A DNA stretch of 64,000 bases, taken from contig CAJUEL010000007.1 of assembly GCA_910585455.1 (NCBI GenBank), forward strand, positions 1 through 64,000, read 5' to 3'. Position numbers and translations under genes: made by a program. The stretch comes from an uncultured Eisenbergiella sp. (GTDB taxonomy: Bacteria; Bacillota; Clostridia; Lachnospirales; Lachnospiraceae). This document shows, piece after piece, positions 36,198 through 44,453 of this stretch (the first letter of the stretch is position 1; each line of letters starts with the position of its first letter). Below the pieces are notes generated by a model. The model worked only from the letters and a program-made list of their open reading frames with translations. It made no database searches and was not told the DNA's origin.

Positions 36198-37445
36198 TTA
36201 TACCAGAGACTTATTCAGATAAGCCTCCTGCTCCGCCGTCAGCGTATCGATCTTTTTGCCCAGAAACGCCAGCTTTCTCGCCGCAACATCCTCATCCACG
36301 CTGCGGGGCACATCGATCAGCTTCTCCGTAAGCTCGCTGCCATGCTCCACCAGATATTTGGCGGAAAGCGCCTGAATCGCAAAGCTCATATCCATGATCT
36401 CCGCGGGATGTCCGTCGCCGCAGGCAAGGTTCACCAGACGGCCTTCGCCCAGGACGAAAATCCACTGTCCTGTGGGAAGCTTGTAGCCCATGATATTCTT
36501 GCGCATTTCCTTGCTTTCCACCGCGATCTGGCGCAGGCGGGCGATGTCGATCTCACAGTCAAAATGTCCCGCGTTGCAGAGGATCGCACCGTCCTTCATC
36601 ACCGCAAAATCCTCTTCGTCGATGACCTTGTCACAGCCTGTCACGGTGACAAAGAAGTCGCCCAGCTTCGCCGCTTCCACCATCGGCATCACCTCAAAGC
36701 CATCCATCACCGCTTCGATCGCCTTAACCGGATTCACCTCCGTCACGATCACCTTCGCGCCAAGGCCCTTGGCGCGCATCGCCACGCCCTTGCCGCACCA
36801 GCCATAGCCCGCGACAACCACGTTTTTGCCCGCAACGATCAGGTTGGTCGTGCGCATCACGCCGTCCCATACAGACTGACCCGTGCCGTAGCGATTGTCA
36901 AAAAAGTGCTTGCAGTCCGCGTTGTTGACGCGCACCATGGGGAATTTCAGCTGTCCCGCCTTGTTCATCGCCTCCAGACGGATAATGCCTGTGGTGGTTT
37001 CCTCACATCCGCCGATGATGGCGGGAATCAGATGGGTCAGCTCCGTATGTATCATATGCACCAGGTCGCCGCCGTCGTCGATCACGATATTCGGTCCTGC
37101 CTCCAGAACCGCGCGGATGTGCCTGTTATATTCCTCCTCTGTCGCGCCGTACCAGGCATGGACCTCCAGCCCTGCCGCCACCAGCGCCGCCGCCACATCG
37201 TCCTGCGTGGAAAGCGGATTGGAACCTGTCACATACATTTCGGCGCCGCCTGCGGCCAGCACCTTGCACAGATACGCGGTCTTCGCCTCCAGATGCACGG
37301 AAAGCGCAATTTTCTTCCCCGCAAAGGGCTTCGTCTGCGCAAATTCCTTTTCCAGGGTCCTCAAAAGGTCACAGTTCCTTTTGACCCATTCGATTTTCTG
37401 TTCGCCGGATCCGGCCAAATTGATGTCTCTGATTTCACTGCTCAT
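36198..37445 (-). CDS. ahcY: Adenosylhomocysteinase
   Basis: A 415-residue cytoplasmic enzyme that cleaves S-adenosylhomocysteine to homocysteine and adenosine, relieving product inhibition of methyltransferases. Family marks include VTGSNPLSTQDDV near residue 75, the NAD-binding GYGWCGKGVA at about 215, and CNAGHFDCEID. The C-terminal KIDTLTAEQEAYL is also typical, though the usual final Lys-Tyr is missing. AAGGAG seven bases upstream fixes ATG 37445. It precedes a small hypothetical gene in the same transcript. Confidence 0.95.
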   Translation of the reverse strand: MSSEIRDINLAGSGEQKIEWVKRNCDLLRTLEKEFAQTKPFAGKKIALSVHLEAKTAYLCKVLAAGGAEMYVTGSNPLSTQDDVAAALVAAGLEVHAWYGATEEEYNRHIRAVLEAGPNIVIDDGGDLVHMIHTELTHLIPAIIGGCEETTTGIIRLEAMNKAGQLKFPMVRVNNADCKHFFDNRYGTGQSVWDGVMRTTNLIVAGKNVVVAGYGWCGKGVAMRAKGLGAKVIVTEVNPVKAIEAVMDGFEVMPMVEAAKLGDFFVTVTGCDKVIDEEDFAVMKDGAILCNAGHFDCEIDIARLRQIAVESKEMRKNIMGYKLPTGQWIFVLGEGRLVNLACGDGHPAEIMDMSFAIQALSAKYLVEHGSELTEKLIDVPRSVDEDVAARKLAFLGKKIDTLTAEQEAYLNKSLV

Positions 37446-37629
37446 ACGTTTTCTCCTTCTGCCGCCGCTGCGGCGCATAAGTTGTGACAGCCCGGAAAAT
37501 GACGGGCCGTTACCATAAGTTTTCAATCAGCCGAATTTTTATTTGAGTGTTGGTCGTCTGCCCTGTCAACACTGTTTTTGTCGTCCGTTTCTATGGTAGC
37601 AAAACTAACGCTTTTTTTCAACTACATTT
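37446..37629 (-). promoter_or_regulatory. Upstream region of ahcY
   Basis: Minus-strand TTGACA at 37564-37569 has only a weak -10 candidate (TCAAAT) 17 bases on. The leader holds a CGGCCCG/CGGGCTG hairpin (about 37493-37514). I compared it with SAM and SAH riboswitches from memory and saw no match. Confidence 0.35.
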
Positions 37630-39300
37630 TCACATTCCGGAGATCTTCCAGGACTGTAAATGTTTCAGGATATCGCCATTTTCAAGCGCCGCAAGCGCGC
37701 CCTTGGCCCATCCGGGAAATTCTTCCTGCTCACAGGCAAAAAACAGCGTGACAAGGGGTGAAAGGACCGCGTCCGCCTCTTTTTGCGCCGTCAGTCCGTC
37801 AACGCCGTATTCCTCCACAAAGGCGGCTGCCGCTTCTGCAGACAGCGCACACGTCACATTGCGGATATCACCGTATGCCATGCCTTTTCCCAGAAGATTA
37901 TAATCAAACATGAACGCGCTTTCCATGTTTTTTTCCACGATGAGATTCGTGTAATAAAAATCATTGTACGTCAGCGTGCGGGGCAGCGCGTCGATCCGCA
38001 TGCGGAGCCGGTCCGCGCAGCGCGCAAATTCTGCCCAGAGCGGATTTGCCTCCGTGCCCGTGCGCCGGGCGACCTTCCTCATGTTGTCCGGCGTAACCAC
38101 ATCCGTTTCGTCATACATATCGATCTCTCTGCCCGCAAGCCAGGAGGCGCCCTTTTCATGGAGCGTTTTGTACCACCTTGCCAGCGCACGCGCCACACAT
38201 ACGTTATCCAGATCCTCTCTGATTCCCAGCCGGTATACATCGCTGGCATTCACATCCGGCAGAAGAATCGCATTTTGGGTGGCGGCAAGCAACGGCAGCG
38301 TCGGCACACCCAGCGCAGAAAGCAGACGGTAATTTTCGATTTCCCGCGCATCCTCCTGCCTGTCAAAGGTTTTCAGCACGTATCGTTTCCCTTCCGATTC
38401 CACCCTGTACAGAGAAATACCCGCTTTCGTGCGCAGCAGCGCACAGCGCGGATTGCGCACATTCATTTCGGCAAGCTGTAAAATATAGGAGGTGGGAAAA
38501 AGCTTACGGGAATATCCCAGCTCTGATAGTATCCCGTTTATCTGCGCAAGCACATCCTCATCGATGCCCTCCCACCGGAGCATTTCTGCGCCGCTGTACC
38601 TGTGCAGCTGTGCCACATAGCGGATTTTTCTTTTGCGAAAGGCTTCCTGTGCGGCCACCGGAAGCCGTCCGGTCAAAATCCCGATCGACATAAGCCGTAC
38701 CGGTTCCCTGAGCGCAAAGCCTTTTTCAAATTCCGCCATTTCCGCCGGATCGACCTGATAGACGCTGTCCTCCACAAACTTCCCCTTAACGCCCTGTAGC
38801 GCGCCGTCATACAGCTCCATCGCCATCAGCGCGTCAAAGCTGTCACCGCTTTCGGATGTAATGCCGTAGCGCTCTGCCCGCCGGAAACCAAATCGCGGAT
38901 AATAATCCGGATGTCCGTAAAAAATGATCGCCCGGTATCCCAGCCGTATCGCTTCCGCAATGGAATGACGCATCAGGGCGGAACCGATTCCCTTTTTCCG
39001 ATATGCCGGCAAAACGCTGAGCGGTCCGAAATTCAGCACCTCCACCTCATCGCCGCCGGGCGTTATCACCTTCGCCAGGCTGTATATCACATGCCCTATA
39101 AGCTTCCCGTCCGCCTCCGCGACGAAATCCAGCTCCTCCACAAAGGCGGGCAGCTTCCGCAGCTTATGAACCAGCAAATGTTCCCCGTCACAGGTTGGAT
39201 GATCCATCGCGCCCCAGAACGCTTCCCGCGTCAATTCCTCTATAGCGCGATAATCCGCAGGCGTTTCCTGCCTTATTTTGATCTCAAAATCAGCGCTCAT
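37630..39300 (-). CDS. GNAT acetyltransferase / alpha-CTD-like / APH-type kinase fusion
   Basis: A 556-residue three-part protein. Residues 1-165 are a GNAT N-acetyltransferase with the acetyl-CoA loop YRKKGIGSA (about 100). Residues 218-268 resemble the helix-hairpin fold of the RNA polymerase alpha C-terminal domain. From about 290 it is an aminoglycoside-phosphotransferase-like kinase with Lys in YVLKTF, catalytic-loop Asp and Asn in LTYNDFYYTNL (about 443-454) and metal Asp in FMFDYN. The usual catalytic-loop His-Gly is replaced by Tyr-Asn. The ATG overlaps the previous stop by 11 bases, with GAGGAAGAA upstream. The substrate is unknown; it could modify a drug or a cell metabolite. Confidence 0.75.
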   Translation of the reverse strand: MSADFEIKIRQETPADYRAIEELTREAFWGAMDHPTCDGEHLLVHKLRKLPAFVEELDFVAEADGKLIGHVIYSLAKVITPGGDEVEVLNFGPLSVLPAYRKKGIGSALMRHSIAEAIRLGYRAIIFYGHPDYYPRFGFRRAERYGITSESGDSFDALMAMELYDGALQGVKGKFVEDSVYQVDPAEMAEFEKGFALREPVRLMSIGILTGRLPVAAQEAFRKRKIRYVAQLHRYSGAEMLRWEGIDEDVLAQINGILSELGYSRKLFPTSYILQLAEMNVRNPRCALLRTKAGISLYRVESEGKRYVLKTFDRQEDAREIENYRLLSALGVPTLPLLAATQNAILLPDVNASDVYRLGIREDLDNVCVARALARWYKTLHEKGASWLAGREIDMYDETDVVTPDNMRKVARRTGTEANPLWAEFARCADRLRMRIDALPRTLTYNDFYYTNLIVEKNMESAFMFDYNLLGKGMAYGDIRNVTCALSAEAAAAFVEEYGVDGLTAQKEADAVLSPLVTLFFACEQEEFPGWAKGALAALENGDILKHLQSWKISGM

Positions 39301-39718
39301 TATAAAATTCTTCCTCTTCATCATCCCACATCGGATACTGCTCCACATGCCCTGCCGACTTAATCAGTTTTGGCGATGTCTTTTTCGTTTCATCTTCTAT
39401 CTTATGCACATGAATCGTAAACATCCAGTCATCGCCATAATCATAATGAAGCGAAAAGTTTTGCCCTTTTACAAGACCAATCCTGTCTATCGCGATATCC
39501 GTTGACGGTCCACCATCTTCGGGATTATACCGATAATTGTCTTCGCTATACATTCTATTATCCATGCAGAATTCATATAAATGCTCATGAATAAAATCAA
39601 ACGATTCCAGAATAAACTCACATAATCTGTCGAGCGTTTCCTTCCCGGAGATTTCTATCGTACGATACACCGTTCTGCCCAGCCCCGCCGGATAAACTCT
39701 TAAAGTGTATTTTGCCAT
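39290..39718 (-). CDS. pRiA4b ORF-3-like protein
   Basis: This 142-residue protein matches the plasmid pRiA4b ORF-3 family: an N-terminal LRVYPAGLGRTVYRTIEISG strand pair and the typical FSLHYDYGDDWMFTIHVHKI near residue 88. The tail is acidic. Function is unknown; members are often linked to mobile or accessory DNA. It overlaps the GNAT/APH gene by 11 bases, so the two are translated together. Confidence 0.8.
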   Translation of the reverse strand: MAKYTLRVYPAGLGRTVYRTIEISGKETLDRLCEFILESFDFIHEHLYEFCMDNRMYSEDNYRYNPEDGGPSTDIAIDRIGLVKGQNFSLHYDYGDDWMFTIHVHKIEDETKKTSPKLIKSAGHVEQYPMWDDEEEEFYNER

Positions 39719-39871
39719 TTCTTCTGCCCTTTCTCCACTTGCTTATGAGTCCATTGTTTGTGCTTATCCGCTTATCATTTAAATATTAAAAAACAACGAA
39801 TCTCTCACTTTACAAAACATTCCTGTGTTAATCAAAGGTCGCTACATGTAGCAGCTTTCTTTTCATTCTGA

Positions 39872-40942
39872 TTATCTCTTATCGCTAAACTCCCGTTCTA
39901 TTTCCTCAATGCTTGGCAAAGTTCCTTTGAAATCTTCCGGATAAAGTTTGGATAACTCATACTCAGATATGCCAATCGGCTCACTACTGGACTCCAACGC
40001 ATATTGTGCCAGAACATTATCCTTTTCCTTACAAATCAATAATCCGATTGTCGGATTATCCTGTTCTGATTTTAAAATATGATTTGTTGCCGCAACATAA
40101 GTTCCAAGTTGTCCAATATGGGCAGAATCAAATTTTCCGGTTTTTACTTCTACAACTACATAACAATGCAGCTTAATATTATAAAAAAGCAAATCTATAA
40201 ACTTTTCAGTTTCCCCTATTAACAACCGATACTCCCGCCCTGCAAAGGCAAACCCACTCCCTAACTCCAGGAGGAAACTGACAATGTTATTTTCCAAGGC
40301 ATCTTTTAGCTCTTTTTCATTATAGCCTTCCGTAAGTGTCAAAAAATCAAAATTGTATGGATCTTTTGTTATTTCCTGCGCCAAATCTCCCTGTATTGCA
40401 GGAAGTTGATTACGAAAATTAGTAATTGCTTTCCCTTGCCGCTCATATAAATCTGTCCCCAGCCAATTTAGCAACACTGACCTCGACCAATTATTTTCAA
40501 TTGTTTTTCTCACATAAAAAATCGCTTTTTCCGGTTTGCCCTTACACTTGTCAACAATATAGCGATGATGTCCCCACGGAATTTTGCACAATTCGTCCAC
40601 AAGTTGTGGACTGATTTCTTCGTCTGCATTTTCGTCCACAAGCTGTGGACTGATTTGGCTATATAGCTGATAAAAGTATTTCATATATTTTAAATTTGTT
40701 TCAGAGAAACTTTTCACATTGGGCAGCGCCTCTGCTAAATCTTTGCTTAAATTCGCATAAAACTTACTTCCCCATTTGCTATCTGCATGAAGTTCCACAA
40801 TATCATGCCCCAATGTCCAATAAAACACCAGCATTTCGCGATTAACTTTTGTAGCAGCTTTTATCTGCATACTCTGAAAACGTATACTGATTTCTTGAAT
40901 CCACTTCGCATAGTTTGCGTCTATTTTAATCAGTTGGCTCAC
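39872..40942 (-). CDS. DUF1016/YhcG-family PD-(D/E)XK nuclease
   Basis: A 356-residue protein with an N-terminal helical DUF1016 domain (WTLGHDIVELHADSKWGSKF) and a C-terminal PD-(D/E)XK nuclease core (FIDLLFYN followed by YVVVEVKTGKF). YhcG-type genes are common inside type I restriction loci. The GTG at 40942 follows AAGGAGGTG by five bases; the frame's earlier ATG lacks a site. Its start overlaps by 17 bases the end of an hsdS remnant, which confirms a restriction-modification origin. hsdM and hsdR are not in the window. Confidence 0.85.
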   Translation of the reverse strand: MSQLIKIDANYAKWIQEISIRFQSMQIKAATKVNREMLVFYWTLGHDIVELHADSKWGSKFYANLSKDLAEALPNVKSFSETNLKYMKYFYQLYSQISPQLVDENADEEISPQLVDELCKIPWGHHRYIVDKCKGKPEKAIFYVRKTIENNWSRSVLLNWLGTDLYERQGKAITNFRNQLPAIQGDLAQEITKDPYNFDFLTLTEGYNEKELKDALENNIVSFLLELGSGFAFAGREYRLLIGETEKFIDLLFYNIKLHCYVVVEVKTGKFDSAHIGQLGTYVAATNHILKSEQDNPTIGLLICKEKDNVLAQYALESSSEPIGISEYELSKLYPEDFKGTLPSIEEIEREFSDKR

Positions 40943-41099
40943 AAGGCACCTCCTTTTTCCCTGTGACATATTCATAAATCAAGGATTTCTTGTAATTTTC
41001 TATCTCCGCAAGGTATTGCTCTTTCTTGGCGATAAGTTCATCGATTGCAGAACATTTTTTATCAAGATAATTTACATTGCCATGATTCCTTTCCCTCGT
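40926..41099 (-). pseudogene. 3' remnant of a type I restriction specificity gene (hsdS)
   Basis: The minus strand reads 57 codons ending LIYEYVTGKKEVPCEPTD, preceded by AIDELIAKKEQYLAEIENYK. This is the conserved C-terminal helix of HsdS proteins. An in-frame stop lies just upstream at 41100-41102 and no start is present, so only the tail survives. Its stop overlaps the DUF1016 start by 17 bases, the arrangement expected in an intact locus. Confidence 0.7.
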
Positions 41100-41342
41100 T
41101 TATAACAATCGCCGCTTTCGTATATCCTTTGCCAAAATTCTTTTCACTGACATGGGTGATATGGTTCTGTCCTGATGCGGGATATCAGCCCCGTCGCCCA
41201 CCGGAATCCGCATCACTATCATTATAGTTGACGTCTCCCGGGAATTCAAGCAATTATGGCCCCGCTTCGGATTAAAAGTCCTTTCTGCTACCAATGCACA
41301 GCAAGCGAAGCGCACTTTTTTTCTGGTGCTTCCGTATGTTCT

Positions 41343-41517
41343 ATGGTAAAATATCGATAGATATTTTACCGGCACCGAGCGGAGCGAGTGTGCATCGCGC
41401 AGCGCACCATGTCTGCATGCAGACATGGTAAAATATCGATAGATATTTTACCGGCACCGGGCAAAGCGAATGTGCATCGCGCAGCGCACCATGTCTGTAT
41501 GCAGACATGGTAAAATT
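41343..41517. repeat. 82-bp tandem repeat, two and a fraction copies
   Basis: Units begin at 41343, 41425 and (partial) 41507. Each unit holds a perfect hairpin with GGTAAAATATC arms (41345-41370, 41427-41452) and a 24-bp palindrome with half ACCATGTCTGCA (41406-41429 perfect, 41488-41511 with one mismatch). A diverged single unit is at 62864-62937. The flanks 41103-41342 and 41518-41637 show no gene I can support. Confidence 0.85.
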
Positions 41518-41637
41518 ACTTTTCAAATGGAGCATTTCATTGCGATGACCAACATCCTGCTATTTGTATGAGCCAAAGCGTATCAGATATCAGCATAGCC
41601 AATACTGTCGCGCAAATGCTCCGGAATGGAGATTATT

Positions 41638-42630
41638 ATGAAAAATTTGATCAGAAAGCGCCATTTACTATGCGCAGTATCCCTGTCCATGTCTCTTGCG
41701 CTGGCCGCATGCGGAAGTGCGCAGCATGAAAGCATGCAGGACCCCCCTGTTACAGAGGTAAATGAAACAGATATCATACAGACCGATCCGGAAGACACAT
41801 TATCAGATACGACGCAGACAAACGCCGTTTTTCCTGATACCGAAAACGCAGAGGATACAACTTCCACCACCGCATCAGAGGAAACCGACGCCGGCGGGTT
41901 CGCCGAGCCAATCTATGCCACGATCGACCAGACCGGGCTGGAGGCTTTTTATGCGGATGCCGATGCAGAAGCGACACCCTTTGAGCTGTCCCTCGTCAGT
42001 GAAACGGAAAATCCGGTCTCCGAGCCTGCGGACTGGTTTTCTCAAAACCGTCTTTATCTGCCCATGATAAACGGTCCGCTGTCCGAAAGCGCCCGGCAGA
42101 TTTCTGAAAATCCCGCCCTCAATTATGAATTCTGGGAGCAACGCACCGGAAACGTGCTCTTTTTTGATGATAGTTACGTTTATGAGTGGAGCCCGGAGGA
42201 AATCCGGATTTACGATTTTGACAGCGCGGAGCTATTGTATCAGGTGCAGGTCGCCTCGGACAGCTGGTATCTGATGGGAAACTGCGCCTGCGTCCGAAAC
42301 GGCGTCCTGTATGCCTGCAGCATTTATAACGGCTACGCCATGCCGGGCACCTGCTATCTGGTCGCTTACGATCTTACAAGCGGCGAAATTCTTTGGAGAA
42401 GTGAGGACCAGACCTGTAATTCCATGAATTTTATCATAAAGGATGACGTCATTTTCTGCGGCTATGGCTTCACCGCCGAACCGGATTATATTTATCAGAT
42501 CAGCGCCCGCACCGGAAAGGTGCTCTCCCGGACGCCGGTCAAAAAAATGCCGGATCTCTTCGCCGAAAAGGATGGTCAGCTCTATGTCCACACCTACAGC
42601 TACGACTATGTGTTTCAAATAGAAGATTGA
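41638..42630 (+). CDS. Lipoprotein with PQQ/WD-like repeats
   Basis: This 330-residue precursor has a basic start, a hydrophobic run and lipobox LAAC near residue 22. An acidic Thr/Glu-rich spacer (about 30-90) precedes a C-terminal part with beta-propeller-like repeats such as GEILWRSED and GKVLSRTPVKK. It should be anchored outside the membrane. GGAG six bases upstream supports ATG 41638. It is followed after 54 bases by the AAA/nuclease gene. Function is unknown. Confidence 0.75.
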   Translation: MKNLIRKRHLLCAVSLSMSLALAACGSAQHESMQDPPVTEVNETDIIQTDPEDTLSDTTQTNAVFPDTENAEDTTSTTASEETDAGGFAEPIYATIDQTGLEAFYADADAEATPFELSLVSETENPVSEPADWFSQNRLYLPMINGPLSESARQISENPALNYEFWEQRTGNVLFFDDSYVYEWSPEEIRIYDFDSAELLYQVQVASDSWYLMGNCACVRNGVLYACSIYNGYAMPGTCYLVAYDLTSGEILWRSEDQTCNSMNFIIKDDVIFCGYGFTAEPDYIYQISARTGKVLSRTPVKKMPDLFAEKDGQLYVHTYSYDYVFQIED

Positions 42631-42646
42631 TGATAATACTTCAAAA

Positions 42647-42673
42647 CAGGTCTGCGTTTTCACCGCGCGGACG
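42647..42673. repeat. Weak copy of the GGTCTGCG palindrome
   Basis: CAGGTCTGCG and CGCGCGGACG form an imperfect stem between the lipoprotein gene and the AAA/nuclease gene, overlapping the region just upstream of the latter's ribosome site. Confidence 0.35.
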
Positions 42674-42684
42674 GAAAGGACACT

Positions 42685-44388
42685 ATGGCAAGAACACCGG
42701 CACTCGGACATCAGGATTTTGAAACCGTCCGAAGGGAAAATTATTTTTACGTGGATAAAACGGATTTCATACGGGAATGGTGGGAAAACGGCGACAGCGT
42801 GACGCTGATCGCCAGACCCAGGCGTTTCGGAAAGACGCTGAACCTGAGCATGCTGGAAAAGTTTTTTTCCGTGGAGTATGCGGGCCGGAGCGATCTTTTT
42901 GAAGGGCTTTCCATATGGAAAGAGGAAAAATACCGCAGGCTGCAGGGAACCTGGCCCGTCATTTCCTTAAGCTTTGCAAATGTAAAGGAAACCTCCTATC
43001 GAAACGCCTGGAAAAAAATATGTCAGAGCATCGTATCGGTCTATAACCGATGCAATTTTCTGCTGGACAGCCCAAAGCTGAGCGCGGGCGAAAAGGAAGC
43101 CTTCTGTCAGATCACCGCCGAAATGGAGGAACATACCGCAACAGACGCCTTAAACCTCCTGTCCGGCTATCTGGCAAAGCACTATGGGAAAAAGGCGCTG
43201 CTCTTTCTGGACGAATACGATACCCCCATGCAGGAGGCCTATGTATATGGCTACTGGGAAGAAATCGTTTCTTTTATCAGAAGCCTTTTTAACGCTTCCT
43301 TCAAAACAAACCCCTGGCTGGAGCGCGCCGTCATGACAGGAATCACCAGAGTCAGCAAGGAATCCATTTTTTCGGATCTGAATAATCTGACAGTGGTGAC
43401 TACAACCTCCAAAAAGTATGCGGACTGCTTTGGGTTTACGGAAGAGGAAACCTTTGCCGCCCTGGATGAATATGGACTTTCCGATCAGAAGCAGAATGTA
43501 AAAAAATGGTATGACGGTTTTTCCTTCGGGGAAAAGGGGGACATTTACAATCCCTGGTCCATCATCAATTTTCTTGCGGAAAAAAAGCCCGGCGCATACT
43601 GGTCCAATACCAGCTCCAACAGCCTTGTGGGCAAACTGATCCGGGAAGGTGATACGGATATCAAGGAAGCCTTCGAACAGCTGCTGCTGGGCGAATGCAT
43701 CCGGATGGAGCTCGACGAGCAGATCGTCTATAATCAGCTTTCTTCGGATACGGGCGCAATCTGGAGCCTTTTGCTCGCCAGCGGCTATCTGAAGGTTGTC
43801 AGCATGGAATTTGACGAGGAGACCTGGCATACCTGTTACACGCTGGCGCTGACCAATATGGAAGTCCGGAACATGTTTAAATCCATGATCCGCCGCTGGT
43901 TTGCCAATGGCAATCATTATAACGCTTTCATCAAAGCGCTGCTGACGGACGATTTAAAAGCAATGAATCTCTATATGAACAAAATCGCCCTGCACACCTT
44001 CAGTTATTTTGACACGGGAAAAAATCCTTCCGAAGAGGAGCCAGAGCGGTTCTATCATGGCTTTGTGCTGGGACTGATCGCAGAGCTTTCCGGCAGGTAT
44101 GTGATCGCCTCCAACCGGGAAAGCGGCTTTGGACGCTACGACGTGATGCTGGAACCCAAAGAGGCGCAGGATCCGGCGATCATTCTGGAATTTAAAGTGC
44201 AGGACCCGGAGGAAAAGGAGTTGTCCGACACGGTACGGGCGGCGCTTGCGCAGATTGAGGAACGCAATTATCAGGCGGCGCTCGTGGCAAGAGGAATTCC
44301 GGGAAGCCGGATTTTCAAATACGGATTTGCCTTTCACGGAAAAACAGTTCTGATCGGCGGTCGCCATTTGGACAAACCGGAATCCTGA
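42685..44388 (+). CDS. AAA-ATPase-like / PD-(D/E)XK nuclease protein
   Basis: A 567-residue protein of the family with an N-terminal AAA-ATPase-like domain and a C-terminal PD-(D/E)XK nuclease-like domain. The start FETVRRENYFYVDKTDFI and the P-loop-like RPRRFGKTLNLSML (about 46) are diagnostic. LFLDEYDTPM (about 173) is Walker B. Near the C-terminus SGFGRYDVMLEP and IILEFKV give Asp, Glu and Lys of the nuclease core. Such genes are numerous in gut anaerobes; their function is unknown, possibly defence or mobile-element related. GAAAGGA precedes the ATG. A terminator follows directly. Confidence 0.88.
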   Translation: MARTPALGHQDFETVRRENYFYVDKTDFIREWWENGDSVTLIARPRRFGKTLNLSMLEKFFSVEYAGRSDLFEGLSIWKEEKYRRLQGTWPVISLSFANVKETSYRNAWKKICQSIVSVYNRCNFLLDSPKLSAGEKEAFCQITAEMEEHTATDALNLLSGYLAKHYGKKALLFLDEYDTPMQEAYVYGYWEEIVSFIRSLFNASFKTNPWLERAVMTGITRVSKESIFSDLNNLTVVTTTSKKYADCFGFTEEETFAALDEYGLSDQKQNVKKWYDGFSFGEKGDIYNPWSIINFLAEKKPGAYWSNTSSNSLVGKLIREGDTDIKEAFEQLLLGECIRMELDEQIVYNQLSSDTGAIWSLLLASGYLKVVSMEFDEETWHTCYTLALTNMEVRNMFKSMIRRWFANGNHYNAFIKALLTDDLKAMNLYMNKIALHTFSYFDTGKNPSEEEPERFYHGFVLGLIAELSGRYVIASNRESGFGRYDVMLEPKEAQDPAIILEFKVQDPEEKELSDTVRAALAQIEERNYQAALVARGIPGSRIFKYGFAFHGKTVLIGGRHLDKPES

Positions 44389-44396
44389 TTACAAAA

Positions 44397-44435
44397 GCCC
44401 CGCTGCATGTTCCCTGCAGCGGGGCGATTTTATTT
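44397..44435 (+). terminator. Terminator after the AAA/nuclease gene
   Basis: GCCCCGCTGCA (44397-44407) pairs with TGCAGCGGGGC (44415-44425) and is followed by GATTTTATTT. A short A run on the left suggests it also serves the convergent GH127 gene. Confidence 0.85.
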
Positions 44436-44453
44436 CCGCAGGCGATGAGAAAA

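Noticed and set aside
37446..37629. SAM or SAH riboswitch upstream of ahcY
   Set aside because: No core motif of either class could be recognised in the leader.
41100..41426. 108-codon minus-strand frame upstream of the hsdS remnant
   Set aside because: Its N-terminal half translates the 82-bp repeat and its remainder has no recognisable domain or ribosome site.
41343..41517. CRISPR array
   Set aside because: Spacers between palindromes are repeated rather than unique, there are only two units, and no cas gene is nearby.
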